Below are positions 1 through 8,466 of a stretch of DNA of 45,166 bases, in pieces. A program made the position numbers and the translations under genes. Origin of the DNA: Candidatus Roizmanbacteria bacterium CG09_land_8_20_14_0_10_41_9. GTDB lineage: Bacteria; Patescibacteriota; Microgenomatia; UBA1406; GWC2-37-13. Location of the stretch: assembly GCA_002774185.1 (NCBI GenBank), contig PEZG01000057.1:1-45166 (forward strand), in the 5' to 3' direction. Position 1 is the stretch's first letter, and each line of letters opens with the position of its first letter. Below the pieces are notes generated by a model, which was given only the letters and a program-made list of their open reading frames with translations, searched no databases and had not been told where the DNA came from.

Positions 1-39
1 AGGATCCTTTTGGCATACACTCAGTATAGCAAATGGTGT

Positions 40-132
40 ATAATGAAAAAAATTCAGAATTTAGAATTAAAAATTAAGAATTCTTAATTTTTAATCATTT
101 TTAACTCTCAATTATTAATTCTCGATTATTCT
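40..132. repeat. AT-rich word repeat, copy D
   Basis: Low-complexity stretch made of variants of short words such as AATTTAGAATTAAAAATT, with an inverted centre (TTAAGAATTCTTAA at about 76-89). It resembles three other AT-rich blocks near 21630, 37300 and 44265. It lies directly before the RNase J-like gene, where no clean promoter could be identified. Confidence 0.55.
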
Positions 133-133
133 C

Positions 134-1804
134 ATGACCGCATATAAACTTCACTTTGTTCCTCTGGGTGGCATCACGGGCGTTACAAAAAACATGTATC
201 TATACGAACTCTACGAGAATGAAACTCTAAAAGACATTCTTATTGTAGATTGTGGTATTGGTTTTCCTCAAGAAAAAGAATTCGGCGTTGATTTTGTTAT
301 TCCCGACATTTCTTACCTAAAGGGCAAGACGGATAAGATTCGGGCAGTGTTACTCACCCACGGCCACGAAGATCACATTTCCGCCCTCCCCTACCATTAC
401 AACGAACTGGGAAAACCCCAAATTTTCTCCAGCAAGTTAACTGTGGCATTTATTGAAAATAAATTCAAAGAATTTAACCAGAATATTCGGGTGAACCAGG
501 TGCAGTACACGAAAGAATATGCGTTGGGAAATTTCAGGGTGTTTTTCTTTCCCATAACCCATTCCATCCCCGATGCGATGCATATCTTAATAAAAACGCC
601 TGTTGGAAATATCTATCATGCTGCAGATTTTAAACTTGACCTAACTCCTCCCTACGGAAAACCGCCAGACTTTTATTCCATCTCAAAGGCAGGTCATGAC
701 GGGATACTGTGTCTTTTGTCCGATAGTTTGGGAGCAGAGCGTGAAGGGTTAACTCTTTCGGAAAACATTGTCGGACAGACATTTGAAGATGAGATGAGAA
801 AAACAAAAGGTAAATTCATCATGACAACGTTTTCCTCAAATATTTCAAGGATTCGGCAGTGTGTGGAAGCTGCGGTAAAATTTAACCGGAAAATTCTTTT
901 CATGGGACGCTCCATGAAAGAAAACACTACCATAGCTAAAGAGATTGGATATCTTCCTATCCCCCATGATTTCTTATTGAAGGAAGATCAAGTATTGCGT
1001 CTTGCGCCCAATAGGGTGTGTCTTATTGTGGCCGGCTCCCAAGGTCAATATGATTCAGCGCTTTCAAAGCTTGCGCAAAAGCAGAACCCAAATATTAAAA
1101 TAAAACCTGGTGACAAAGTCATCTTCTCATCCGATCCTATTCCGGGAAATGAACAGGAAGTGTACTCGCTGATTGAGGAACTATCTTTGCAGGGAGCAGA
1201 CGTAATCTATTCGGATATTGAAGATCAACTTCACGCTTCAGGACATGGCAACCAAGAGGATTTGAAGTTCCTCGTCCGCTTCACGAATCCAAAATTTTTT
1301 ATACCGATCGGTGGAACGATACGTCATCAACGGCAATACCAGCGGATTGTGGAAGAGATGGGATACCAAAAAGAAACCGTGTTCCTTTTGACTGAAGGAG
1401 AAACCATGTGGTTTACACCGAATAAAGCCTTGCGTGGAGACGATGTTGAAACCAAAAACATCTTTGTAGATGCGTATGGAATAGGAGACGTAGGAAATAT
1501 AGTGCTTCGTGATAGGAAAACGCTTTCTTCCGAAGGCATGGTCGTGGCGGTTCTTGTGCTGGATAATCAAATGAAACTCACAGCGAAACCTCGAATTTTA
1601 TCTAGAGGTTTTGTGTATGAGAAAGAAGAAGAACAACTATATAACACAGCGGTTTCGGTGATAGAGAATGTATTGAAGCCAAAGTCCGGAAGAGTTATGG
1701 ATTTTACTGCAGTTCGAAGAGAAGTAATTGATACTCTTGAAGACTACTTTTTTAAGGAAAAAGGAAGAAAACCCCTGATTGTTGTTGAAATAATTCAAGT
1801 ATGA
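134..1804 (+). CDS. rnj: RNase J family ribonuclease with altered beta-CASP motif C
   Basis: 556 residues, the usual length for bacterial RNase J, a 5'-3' exo- and endoribonuclease of mRNA decay and rRNA maturation. The metallo-beta-lactamase core has HGHEDH at residues 76-81, H143 (THSIPD) and D165 (HAADF). Beta-CASP motif B is HASGHG at 367-372. Where RNase J normally has PVHGEYR, this protein has PIGGTIR (391-397), so the motif C histidine (about position 393) is a glycine and the following glutamate a threonine. The C-terminal domain is present to about residue 550. The stop overlaps the recR start by ATGA, so the two genes are co-transcribed. Family assignment is firm; whether catalysis is normal is open. 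Confidence 0.9.
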   Translation: MTAYKLHFVPLGGITGVTKNMYLYELYENETLKDILIVDCGIGFPQEKEFGVDFVIPDISYLKGKTDKIRAVLLTHGHEDHISALPYHYNELGKPQIFSSKLTVAFIENKFKEFNQNIRVNQVQYTKEYALGNFRVFFFPITHSIPDAMHILIKTPVGNIYHAADFKLDLTPPYGKPPDFYSISKAGHDGILCLLSDSLGAEREGLTLSENIVGQTFEDEMRKTKGKFIMTTFSSNISRIRQCVEAAVKFNRKILFMGRSMKENTTIAKEIGYLPIPHDFLLKEDQVLRLAPNRVCLIVAGSQGQYDSALSKLAQKQNPNIKIKPGDKVIFSSDPIPGNEQEVYSLIEELSLQGADVIYSDIEDQLHASGHGNQEDLKFLVRFTNPKFFIPIGGTIRHQRQYQRIVEEMGYQKETVFLLTEGETMWFTPNKALRGDDVETKNIFVDAYGIGDVGNIVLRDRKTLSSEGMVVAVLVLDNQMKLTAKPRILSRGFVYEKEEEQLYNTAVSVIENVLKPKSGRVMDFTAVRREVIDTLEDYFFKEKGRKPLIVVEIIQV

Positions 1805-2424
1805 GCAATTTTCCTCCCAGTTTAAGACAAATCGCTTTTTTTTTGGAACGGCTCCCTGGGATCGGAGAAAAAACCGCAAACAGACTCGCCTTCTTCTTTC
1901 TCCATTTGCCTGAACGGGATCTAAAGGAGTTTGCTTCGTATGTTTCGCAGCTTAAGACGAAAATAAAACTGTGCCATATTTGTCTTAATGTGACAGAAAA
2001 AGATGTCTGCGACATCTGTTCCGATCCGAAAAGGGATAAGCACATAATAACCGTAGTTGAAGAAGTTCTTGATCTGATTTCTTTTGAGACCGGTGATATT
2101 TACCAAGGCGTGTACCACGTCCTCCACGGTAAAATTGATCCTTTAAATCACATTGCTCCAGAAGATATCCACATTGATGATCTTCTGGATCGGGTCGAAA
2201 AAGAAAAAAAATCTGTGAGAGAAATCATTCTGGCGACCAATCCTGACATGGAGGGAGAGGCAACCGCAATGTTCATCCGTAACAAGCTCAAAGAACTGAA
2301 AAAGAATCTAAAACTTACATTCAGCATTACCCGCCTAGGGTATGGTCTTCCGATCGGGGCAAATCTCGAATATGCAGACTATATGACCCTTCGGAAAGCG
2401 ATTGAGAACAGAAACAAATACTGA
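1801..2424 (+). CDS. recR: Recombination protein RecR
   Basis: 207 residues, full length. RecR works with RecO and RecF in loading RecA at gaps. Visible in order: a helix-hairpin-helix region (LPGIGEKTANRLAF, about 18-31), a four-cysteine zinc finger (CHICLN then CDIC, about 58-73) and a Toprim domain (HIITVVEE; ATNPDMEGEATAMF, about 140-153). The C-terminal part carries RLGYGLPIGANLEYAD, a typical RecR ending. The start codon overlaps the stop of the RNase J-like gene (ATGA at 1801-1804), which fixes the start. It is convergent with prs, only 9 bases away. Confidence 0.95.
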   Translation: MSNFPPSLRQIAFFLERLPGIGEKTANRLAFFFLHLPERDLKEFASYVSQLKTKIKLCHICLNVTEKDVCDICSDPKRDKHIITVVEEVLDLISFETGDIYQGVYHVLHGKIDPLNHIAPEDIHIDDLLDRVEKEKKSVREIILATNPDMEGEATAMFIRNKLKELKKNLKLTFSITRLGYGLPIGANLEYADYMTLRKAIENRNKY

Positions 2425-2433
2425 CCCGTTACC

Positions 2434-3351
2434 CTATTTTTTCTCAAACTCCTCAACTATCAATGGAGCTATGGAAACTTCATACAGTTTTGGGATTTTT
2501 TGATGTTTAGCTAGTTGAATCGTATTCGTGGTGAATAGTTTCACGAGACGGGAATCTTGAATAACCTCATGGGCTTTTTCGGTAAAATCATGGTGAACAA
2601 TCACGGCATATATGTCATCCGCACCTCTTTCAAGGCACAAATCCACCGCATTAATCAATGTTTTCCCCGAGGTGACCACATCATCCACCAAGATAACGGT
2701 TTTTCCTCTAACATCTCCGTAGAGGTCAAGTGCTTTTGATGCATGGATTTTTTCCAAATCCCTCCTTTTTTCAATGATGCTTAAGTGAAAATCATTCGTG
2801 CCAAAAAAGTAATATCCGAATTTTCGAGCCCGTTCAATACCACCCTGATCTGGAGATACGATCGATACCGCGTGCGCGGATTTTATTTCTTTCCTTGCAG
2901 TTTTCGCAAGTAGTTCAAGAGCGGAGAGATTTTTGAACGGGATAGAAAACACTCCCGCAGTTCCATCGTCATGTAAATCGATCGTGTATATCTTATAAAA
3001 TCCGATGGATTCCAGAAATCGGATAATTACATTCACAGAGATGCATTCGCCTGGCCTATGCTGGATATCCTGTCGAGCATAACCAAAGTAGGGAATGATC
3101 CCTATTACTTTTTTAGCTTCTTCCCTCCGCAACGCGTCACAAAAGAAGAATAGCTCCATCAGGTGAGTATCCGTAGGATTAGACGTGGATTGAACAATCA
3201 AACAAAGCTCATTTTTTACCTCTTCATCTATACGCACTCTGACTTCAGAATTGCCGAATCGTACGACCTCGGACCCTGAGATGGGAATATGTAGCATGCC
3301 CGATACTTCCTTTGCTAATCCTTCATGGGAAGTTCCGGAAAATAATCTCAT
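2434..3351 (-). CDS. prs: Ribose-phosphate pyrophosphokinase
   Basis: 305 residues, close to the usual 310-320. It makes PRPP from ribose 5-phosphate and ATP for nucleotide synthesis. Seen: RPPK N-terminal region beginning MRLFSGTSHEGLA, the flexible-loop motif PYFGYARQD (about 104-112), DLHDDGTAGVF where family members usually have DLHAxQIQGFF, and the PRPP-binding loop VDDVVTSGKT (about 226-235). The last motif resembles phosphoribosyltransferases more than the VDDxxxTGxT of classical Prs, so the protein is divergent. It is last in the rpsB-to-prs operon and its ATG overlaps the ybaB stop (ATGA). Confidence 0.88.
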   Translation of the reverse strand: MRLFSGTSHEGLAKEVSGMLHIPISGSEVVRFGNSEVRVRIDEEVKNELCLIVQSTSNPTDTHLMELFFFCDALRREEAKKVIGIIPYFGYARQDIQHRPGECISVNVIIRFLESIGFYKIYTIDLHDDGTAGVFSIPFKNLSALELLAKTARKEIKSAHAVSIVSPDQGGIERARKFGYYFFGTNDFHLSIIEKRRDLEKIHASKALDLYGDVRGKTVILVDDVVTSGKTLINAVDLCLERGADDIYAVIVHHDFTEKAHEVIQDSRLVKLFTTNTIQLAKHQKIPKLYEVSIAPLIVEEFEKK

Positions 3352-3605
3352 AGTTGACTTACCTCCATTAATTTCTTTGCGGCGAGCTCCTGAGTTTTTT
3401 TTACGGCTTCGTTTACCGCCTCGGCGATTCTATTCTCAATCACTCCATCTACTTCAACTTCGAAAACCACCTGGTCGCCGCGCATATTGACGCGTACGCC
3501 ATTTTTCTCTACCTGTACGTATTCTTTCTGCAATTCCTGTTGCATTTTTTGGGCCTGCTGCTGAAGTTTCCTCATATCCCCAATTGCACCAAATGGATTC
3601 ATCAT
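3348..3605 (-). CDS. ybaB: YbaB/EbfC family nucleoid-associated protein
   Basis: 85 residues, slightly short for YbaB/EbfC (about 100). The N-terminal MMNPFGAIGDMRKLQQQAQK and the following glutamine-rich helix, then a beta-rich region ending in EVEVDGVIENRIAEAVNEAVKKTQELAAKK, are typical. These proteins form dimers that bind DNA non-specifically. The dnaX-ybaB order seen here is the widespread bacterial arrangement; there recR normally follows, whereas here recR lies on the other strand just past prs. Confidence 0.9.
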   Translation of the reverse strand: MMNPFGAIGDMRKLQQQAQKMQQELQKEYVQVEKNGVRVNMRGDQVVFEVEVDGVIENRIAEAVNEAVKKTQELAAKKLMEVSQL

Positions 3606-3619
3606 AGAGTGTCTTTTAC

Positions 3620-4669
3620 CTAATGGTCAACTACTCTCCTATTATAGAATTCAGCAATCGATATCTCAAGGGGTAACGATTCAATAGGCGATGCCCGTAA
3701 ATCTCCGTAAGCCTGCATCAATAATTTTATGAGAAGTAAAATTTCTTGCGTGGAAAGGTGAGTAATGATAGTGTTTTCTCCAATTCCCTTCGTGTGCAAA
3801 AATGCTTCATGTAATTCCTCCAGTATGTTCTCAATGAGGAATTTGAAATTGCCTCCTCCTTGAGAAAACTCTTCTATCCATGCAAGTGTAGTTTTCAAGT
3901 CTTTTTGATCGATAATCTCCAGAAGATTATTTTTCCCCCGTATCCCAAGGTATTTTTCAACATCCTGGAGTTTGGAAATCTTTTGCATCGAAATCTCCTC
4001 CAGTATCTTAGCCGCATCTCTAAATGAGTGTTCTGAATACTGAGCAATCATTTGAAGAATGTTCTCTTCCAGTTGGATATTTTCATTCTTAACAATCCGT
4101 TTCAACATACGGATGATGTCATCTTTGCGAGCAATGCCAAAATTCACCTTCACGCATCTTGACACGATTGTTTTGGGAACCTTTTCTAGGTTGGTGGTGG
4201 CAAGGATAAAAATGGTAGTATCGGGAGGCTCTTCCAAGGTTTTCAACAGCGCATTGAATCCGTCGGGGGTAATCATATGGGCTTCATCGATGATGAAGAC
4301 TCTGTACCGCCCCGACATAGGAAGAAATGCAGTTTCTTTGATGAGGTTTTTTACTTCCTCGATCCCACGGTTGGATGCCGCATCCATCTCGAAGACATCC
4401 GTAAAAGAAGACGAGGCGATACTGAGGCAGTTGCGGCATTTGTTGCACGGTTCAATTGACGAATTTTTTTTGGAACCCAATGCATTATTCAAACAATTTA
4501 CGGCCTTTGAAAAAATTCGTGCGGCGGACGTTTTACCCGTACCTTTTTGCCCAACAAAGAGGAGTGCATGGGGTAAATCCTTTGATTCCAGGATTTTTTT
4601 TAAGGTCGAAGTAACCCTAGAATTGTCAATTTCTTCTATGGTCCTGGGTCGATAGGTAAGATAGAACAT
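3620..4669 (-). CDS. dnaX: DNA polymerase III subunit gamma (short DnaX)
   Basis: 349 residues. Clamp-loader ATPase with Walker A GQKGTGKT (40-47), a zinc-binding cysteine cluster (NC then CNKCRNC, about 59-82), Walker B IIDEAH followed by LLKTLEEPP, and an SRC arginine-finger motif (VSRC). The protein ends soon after domain III, so the tau-specific C-terminal domains IV and V are absent; it should act as a gamma-type loader subunit. A delta'-like partner is encoded at 44362-45012. It follows ybeY in the same operon with a 25-base gap. Confidence 0.93.
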   Translation of the reverse strand: MFYLTYRPRTIEEIDNSRVTSTLKKILESKDLPHALLFVGQKGTGKTSAARIFSKAVNCLNNALGSKKNSSIEPCNKCRNCLSIASSSFTDVFEMDAASNRGIEEVKNLIKETAFLPMSGRYRVFIIDEAHMITPDGFNALLKTLEEPPDTTIFILATTNLEKVPKTIVSRCVKVNFGIARKDDIIRMLKRIVKNENIQLEENILQMIAQYSEHSFRDAAKILEEISMQKISKLQDVEKYLGIRGKNNLLEIIDQKDLKTTLAWIEEFSQGGGNFKFLIENILEELHEAFLHTKGIGENTIITHLSTQEILLLIKLLMQAYGDLRASPIESLPLEISIAEFYNRRVVDH

Positions 4670-4694
4670 AAATACAACTCAAAACTTCTGCGCT

Positions 4695-5048
4695 CTATTC
4701 ATTCAAAATGTTTTCAATGCCGTGTCTGATAAGTTTTGTGATGGTCTCGTCTACCCTTCTTTCTCTTTCTGCAGCCAACAGGATAGCTTGAGGATAACAA
4801 ATGACGATCTCTCCCATAAGTTTTCCATCCGATTGTGCCTCTTTGGAGTAATCGAAAGATAATACCGGGAGAGCAACTTCCTCGTTCTTATATTTTTTGG
4901 AGATGGTTTTCATCTTATTACGTCCGACGAATACAATATTGAGAATCAGATCGGGTGACACCTCATATGCATCCAAAATGTCTTGGGCTTCTTTCCGTAT
5001 TTTTCTTCGATTTATTTTATACCTTGACGAAGTAACGATATATATCAT
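4695..5048 (-). CDS. ybeY: YbeY-like protein lacking most of its metal site
   Basis: 117 residues against about 150 for normal YbeY, the endoribonuclease of 16S maturation. The fold is recognisable: N-terminal strand and helix, NIVFVGRNKMKTISKKYKN, then ALPVLSFDY (family: T/DVLSFP) and GEIVICYP (family: GDIxIs). The family's HGxLHLxGYDH zinc motif should follow; here the chain reads LIRHGIENILNE and stops, so only the first of three metal-binding histidines remains. The stop is TAG and no histidine-rich extension is found in that frame downstream. Its start overlaps the end of rpsU by ATGA. The call as YbeY is good; catalytic activity is doubtful. Confidence 0.75.
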   Translation of the reverse strand: MIYIVTSSRYKINRRKIRKEAQDILDAYEVSPDLILNIVFVGRNKMKTISKKYKNEEVALPVLSFDYSKEAQSDGKLMGEIVICYPQAILLAAERERRVDETITKLIRHGIENILNE

Positions 5049-5260
5049 GGTCTATGCCTTTGAGAAAATTTCGGATATACGCTTCTTTTCCCCCTATTTT
5101 TTAACCGTTCCTTCTCTTTTTCTTTCCGCAGAAGAGAGGGCTTTTTGTAGAATTGCCTTTTCCGAACGTCATCCACGATATTTTCATCGATAAAAGATCG
5201 TGTAAATTTACGAAATAAGCTGTCTTTCGACTCTCCTTTTTTCTTAATAATTACTACCAT
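5045..5260 (-). CDS. rpsU: 30S ribosomal protein bS21
   Basis: 71 residues from the chosen start. Characteristic features are KKKGESKDSLFRKFTRSF at the N-terminus, then RKRQFYKKPSLLRKEKEKERLKNR. An upstream in-frame ATG exists at 5296, but the ATG at 5260 is preceded by a strong Shine-Dalgarno sequence (GGGGAGGT, about 6 bases before it) and starts with the expected MVVIIKKKGES, so the shorter form is chosen. It has its own promoter with a leader of about 45 bases, unlike most genes in this window. bS21 sits near the anti-SD of 16S rRNA. Confidence 0.9.
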   Translation of the reverse strand: MVVIIKKKGESKDSLFRKFTRSFIDENIVDDVRKRQFYKKPSLLRKEKEKERLKNRGKRSVYPKFSQRHRP

Positions 5261-5310
5261 AACTACACCTCCCCTCACTACAAACATGACATACACGTTT
5301 GGTGCTATTG

Positions 5311-5339
5311 ATTGTATTAAATTTCGCGGATGATTTCAA
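5311..5339 (-). promoter_or_regulatory. Promoter for rpsU
   Basis: Reads TTGAAA, 17 bases, TACAAT on the minus strand. Transcription would begin near 5304, giving a leader of about 45 bases with a Shine-Dalgarno site. It lies at the 3' end of the upstream DHH-like gene, so it is an internal promoter of the operon. Confidence 0.6.
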
Positions 5340-6153
5340 TCAGTCTTTTAAGGGAGATGACCGAAGGAATCAGGGTGGGATTTTTTGAAGAACCGTTTAG
5401 GAGCATATTTGTTGAAATATGGAGAAACCATGAGGCTTTTCTGTCTTCAAATGCGAGTTTTTTATAAAGAGGGGTCAAATCTAATTTTTTCTGGGGGAGG
5501 GTTTTTATCCGGATGTTCCCTCTTATTGGGTCCTTTCTCGCGACAAAAGAGAAACCCATCTTTAGCGCAAGTTTCATTGCTTCTTCGTTCTCGGTTCCCA
5601 TAATCAAAGATCGTCCCCATTTGGATTGAAACACGTATCCCTTCTTGATTTCTTCCTCAGCGGCCACCTTTTTTCTGAAAATCTGGAATGTTGCGCTCAG
5701 GAGCGTGTGTGAAGCAGTGCATACTTTTGCGTCATCTCTTTCAACGTATTTCAAACCTTCAACAAGTTGATGAAGGCATAGGTCATATCGATCGTCTGTC
5801 GGATCAGGAAAATATGCTTCAGCAAAGTGATCGAGTTCATTCACCACATGAACCAACCGTTCAAGTGGAACAACAACCTTTCTTTCTAAGTGATGATTTC
5901 TTAATAGGTGCTCATAGATTAATTTCGTTGCTGATGTTCGAAGGGGTTTTTGGTGATGGTCGAACACGCCCAATCCAGTGTCCACGTGGATAATATTGGG
6001 ATTTGTGTCAACAGGCCCATTTTCATAAGTAGAACCCGCTGGGACAAATTGAAGTTGTGCCTTATCCCAACCAGGAAGAAAAGTTTTGATAAGCCAACAC
6101 CCCGTAACCGCATCAAGGTCAGGCGACGTATGGGTAACAAGTGTTTTTATCAT
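5317..6153 (-). CDS. DHH/MYG1-like putative metal-dependent phosphoesterase
   Basis: 278 residues. I recognise two elements of a DHH-like metal site: THTSPDLDAV at residues 7-16 and HVDTGLGVFDHHQ at about 56-68, where the histidines and aspartates resemble those of DHH and MYG1 family hydrolases. The rest (an HVVNELDHF helix and a C-terminal domain with SKWGRSLIMGTENEEAMKLA) is compatible with a MYG1-like protein of unknown substrate. It lies between the CMP-kinase-like gene and rpsU in the housekeeping operon, which hints at a role in nucleotide or RNA metabolism. The family call is moderate and no specific reaction can be assigned. Confidence 0.6.
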   Translation of the reverse strand: MIKTLVTHTSPDLDAVTGCWLIKTFLPGWDKAQLQFVPAGSTYENGPVDTNPNIIHVDTGLGVFDHHQKPLRTSATKLIYEHLLRNHHLERKVVVPLERLVHVVNELDHFAEAYFPDPTDDRYDLCLHQLVEGLKYVERDDAKVCTASHTLLSATFQIFRKKVAAEEEIKKGYVFQSKWGRSLIMGTENEEAMKLALKMGFSFVARKDPIRGNIRIKTLPQKKLDLTPLYKKLAFEDRKASWFLHISTNMLLNGSSKNPTLIPSVISLKRLIEIIREI

Positions 6154-6171
6154 GATGTGAGTACCGCATGA

Positions 6172-6741
6172 CTACTTCTTATTGATAATGATTCTACCAT
6201 GATCGTATCCTAACGCATCCAAAACTTTACCTACCGTTTCCATTTGACCCGATGAAAATGTATCGATGACCAAATGGTAGTATTTTGGGTCAAGAAAATT
6301 GTAATTCCCATAAATCCGTTTCCATTCACGGAAATTATCTTCCTCTCTTTTTTTAATAATCTCCTTCGCCTGTTCAATTGTTGTGGTGTCCCGATTCGCA
6401 ACACGGTCAATCCGTATCGCATCGTTATCACATATCAGGAGGATCCGTAACGTATTGTTAAGATCGCGCGCTACAAATCCGCTAAGCCATGCCTCGATAA
6501 CATAGTGTCCTTCGTTTATTAGAAGGTCCCTCGTTCTTTGATCGATCTTGTGATGGAACTTATCTTCGACAAGACTGGCGCGGGGAAGTTTATTTTCGCG
6601 TGTAAAATCCCTCAATAGTTGTCCTCCTGATGTGAATTTCCATCCATAGGGTTCAAGATATGGCTTGAGATTGTTCATGAGAGTGTTTTTCCCAACGGCA
6701 ATTCCTCCAGAAATAGTGACATTTTGAAATTTGAGTTTCAT
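6172..6741 (-). CDS. Cytidylate kinase-like P-loop nucleotide kinase
   Basis: 189 residues. P-loop GGIAVGKNT at about 12-20, with asparagine in place of the usual second Ser/Thr residue, then a TSGGQLLRDF segment matching the NMP-binding region of archaeal-type CMP kinases, and VANRDTTTIEQAKEIIKKREEDNFREWKRIYG, the lid and helix pattern of the cytidylate kinase-like family. The likely role is phosphorylation of (d)CMP. The YNFLDPKYYHLVIDT segment near the C-terminus also matches that family. It is 2 bases from rseP, in the same operon. Confidence 0.75.
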   Translation of the reverse strand: MKLKFQNVTISGGIAVGKNTLMNNLKPYLEPYGWKFTSGGQLLRDFTRENKLPRASLVEDKFHHKIDQRTRDLLINEGHYVIEAWLSGFVARDLNNTLRILLICDNDAIRIDRVANRDTTTIEQAKEIIKKREEDNFREWKRIYGNYNFLDPKYYHLVIDTFSSGQMETVGKVLDALGYDHGRIIINKK

Positions 6742-6743
6742 AT

Positions 6744-7814
6744 CTATCTATAAATTTGTATTATATCACGGATAGTGATCAGAATGGCGATTGACAAAAG
6801 GATTGCGAGTCCAAGCACGTTCAGATTTCTCTCGATGCGTTCGTTTACCCTTTTTTTCCTAACCCATTCATACAGAACAAAAGCCAATCTTCCACCGTCA
6901 AGCGCTGGAAATGGCAGAATATTGATGATTGCAAGATTGAGTGAAAGCAGTGCTACCAGTTCCAATACAGCGTTCTTTCCTATCCGGACAGCTTCACCCG
7001 TATACCTCGCGATTCCCACCGGTCCAGTAACATCAACGGCAGGAGCCTTAAGCGAGATGATTTGGACACTTATCCTGACTAATTCCACAGTAATCGTTCG
7101 AGTAATGTTAAAAGACTCAATAAGTCCATAGATGGGCGTCTCTATCAAGGAATATTTTTTTTCCTGGAAGGTTGTGATGACAATACCTAGAGGTCCTTGG
7201 TCAGCGGGATATTTTTTTCTAGGTATGATAGAGACACGTAGGATCTTTTCTCCTCTTTGGATTTCTAACGTAATCTCTTTGCCTGCAAATTGTTTGGTGA
7301 GCGGGAGGAGATTAGAGGTATCGTCAAGCGCGTACTCTTTATCTGCAATAAATTTTAAAATAATATCTTTTGGCTGTAATCTAGAGCTTTGGGCGGGTGA
7401 ATTTTTTTGTACTTTCTCAACAATGACATGCTTGGTTGGAACCGGTACTCCCTGAGTAAACAGGTAGGAGATGATGAGCCATCCCAACAGCAGATTTCCA
7501 ATGACGCCCGCAATGATGACAGAAGCCTTCTGCCAGGGTTTTTTGTAGACAAAAGAGCGTTTTTTAAGGTGAGGATCACTGTCTTTTTTTATCTCTTGAT
7601 ATTCTTCTCCAAACAATTTCACAAAACCACCAAATGGAAGCAGATTGATGCTATAAAGAGTTTCTCCCTTCCTCACTCCAAACAACCGTGGAGGAAGCCC
7701 AAATCCAAATTCTTCAACGCGGATGCCGTTTTTCTTTGCGGCTATGAAATGTCCAAACTCATGGACAAGGACGAGGACTCCAAGGATAATAAAAAAAACG
7801 AGCGCCGTGAGCAT
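6744..7814 (-). CDS. rseP: RseP-like site-2 zinc metalloprotease
   Basis: 356 residues from the ATG at 7814; a longer frame reaches 7880, but those 22 residues are polar and precede the first membrane segment, so the shorter start is preferred. HEFGH (about 18-22 from this start) is the zinc motif in TM1; a PDZ domain follows (PAQSSRLQPKDIILKF) and the LDG motif is in NILPFPALDGGRLAF. C-terminal membrane segments are present. Site-2 proteases cut transmembrane proteins such as anti-sigma factors. The position after frr and before the CMP-kinase-like gene resembles the frr-uppS-cdsA-dxr-rseP region of other bacteria with those genes missing. Confidence 0.9.
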   Translation of the reverse strand: MLTALVFFIILGVLVLVHEFGHFIAAKKNGIRVEEFGFGLPPRLFGVRKGETLYSINLLPFGGFVKLFGEEYQEIKKDSDPHLKKRSFVYKKPWQKASVIIAGVIGNLLLGWLIISYLFTQGVPVPTKHVIVEKVQKNSPAQSSRLQPKDIILKFIADKEYALDDTSNLLPLTKQFAGKEITLEIQRGEKILRVSIIPRKKYPADQGPLGIVITTFQEKKYSLIETPIYGLIESFNITRTITVELVRISVQIISLKAPAVDVTGPVGIARYTGEAVRIGKNAVLELVALLSLNLAIINILPFPALDGGRLAFVLYEWVRKKRVNERIERNLNVLGLAILLSIAILITIRDIIQIYR

Positions 7815-7834
7815 ATGATATACTAAACTAAATT

Positions 7835-7905
7835 GTTGAATTGTGCAATTGTTCGATTGTTGCAAAAACAATAGGAGCAATGGAGCAATTGAACAATGCA
7901 GGTTT
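7835..7905. repeat. CAATTGTT word repeat
   Basis: Several variants of CAATTGTTC and its complement occur in the frr-rseP gap and the first codons upstream of rseP (for example AATTGTTGAATTGTGCAATT, then GAGCAATTGAACAATG). Such stretches can form hairpins. No other function is evident. Confidence 0.4.
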
Positions 7906-8466
7906 TTATACTTCCATGATCTCCGACTCTTTCTTATCCTTCAATTCCTGGATTTCTTGCATAAGTTTTTGGGTCGTTGCATCAATCTCCTTTTCGATCC
8001 GGAACTTATCATCCTCGGTGATTTCTTTTATGAGGAGCGCATTTTTTACCTGTTTCCTTGTGTTATCACGGTGGTTGCGGACGATGTTCCTTTTTTCCTC
8101 AACAATCTGATTAATCAGTTTGAGAAGTTTGATTCGTTGCTCTTCTGAAAGGGGGGGGATTTTTACAAGGATTCTGCCCCCTTGCATAATGGGACTAATT
8201 CCGATGGGAGATTTCAAAATAGCTTTTTCAATATCCTGTAGAGTGCTTGGATCGAACGGAGTGATGGACAATGCGGAAGGACCATCCGTTGCAATACTAG
8301 CAAGCTCCAGGAGCCTTAATTTTGATTGTCCTCCATAGGCTTCTACAATGATGTTCTCGACAAATGAGGGGGAAGCGCGACCGGTTCGTATGGATTTCAA
8401 CTCTTCCTGCAAATGATGAAATACTGCTTGGATGGTATTTTTCAAATCATCAGTGACGTTTTTCAT
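7906..8466 (-). CDS. frr: Ribosome recycling factor
   Basis: 186 residues, full length. RRF splits post-termination ribosomes with EF-G. Seen: LKSIRTGRASPSFVENI near residues 24-40, ITPFDPSTLQDIEKAI, PPLSEEQRIKL and the long helices with RNHRDNTRKQVK. The ATG at 8466 is chosen because it overlaps the tsf stop by ATGA; a frame extension upstream to 8493 (GTG-like) would add an atypical leader. Transcribed with rpsB and tsf. Confidence 0.95.
   Translation of the reverse strand: MKNVTDDLKNTIQAVFHHLQEELKSIRTGRASPSFVENIIVEAYGGQSKLRLLELASIATDGPSALSITPFDPSTLQDIEKAILKSPIGISPIMQGGRILVKIPPLSEEQRIKLLKLINQIVEEKRNIVRNHRDNTRKQVKNALLIKEITEDDKFRIEKEIDATTQKLMQEIQELKDKKESEIMEV

Noticed and set aside
4059..4655. 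A 198-codon plus-strand frame
   Set aside because: It is the reverse strand of dnaX and has no family features.
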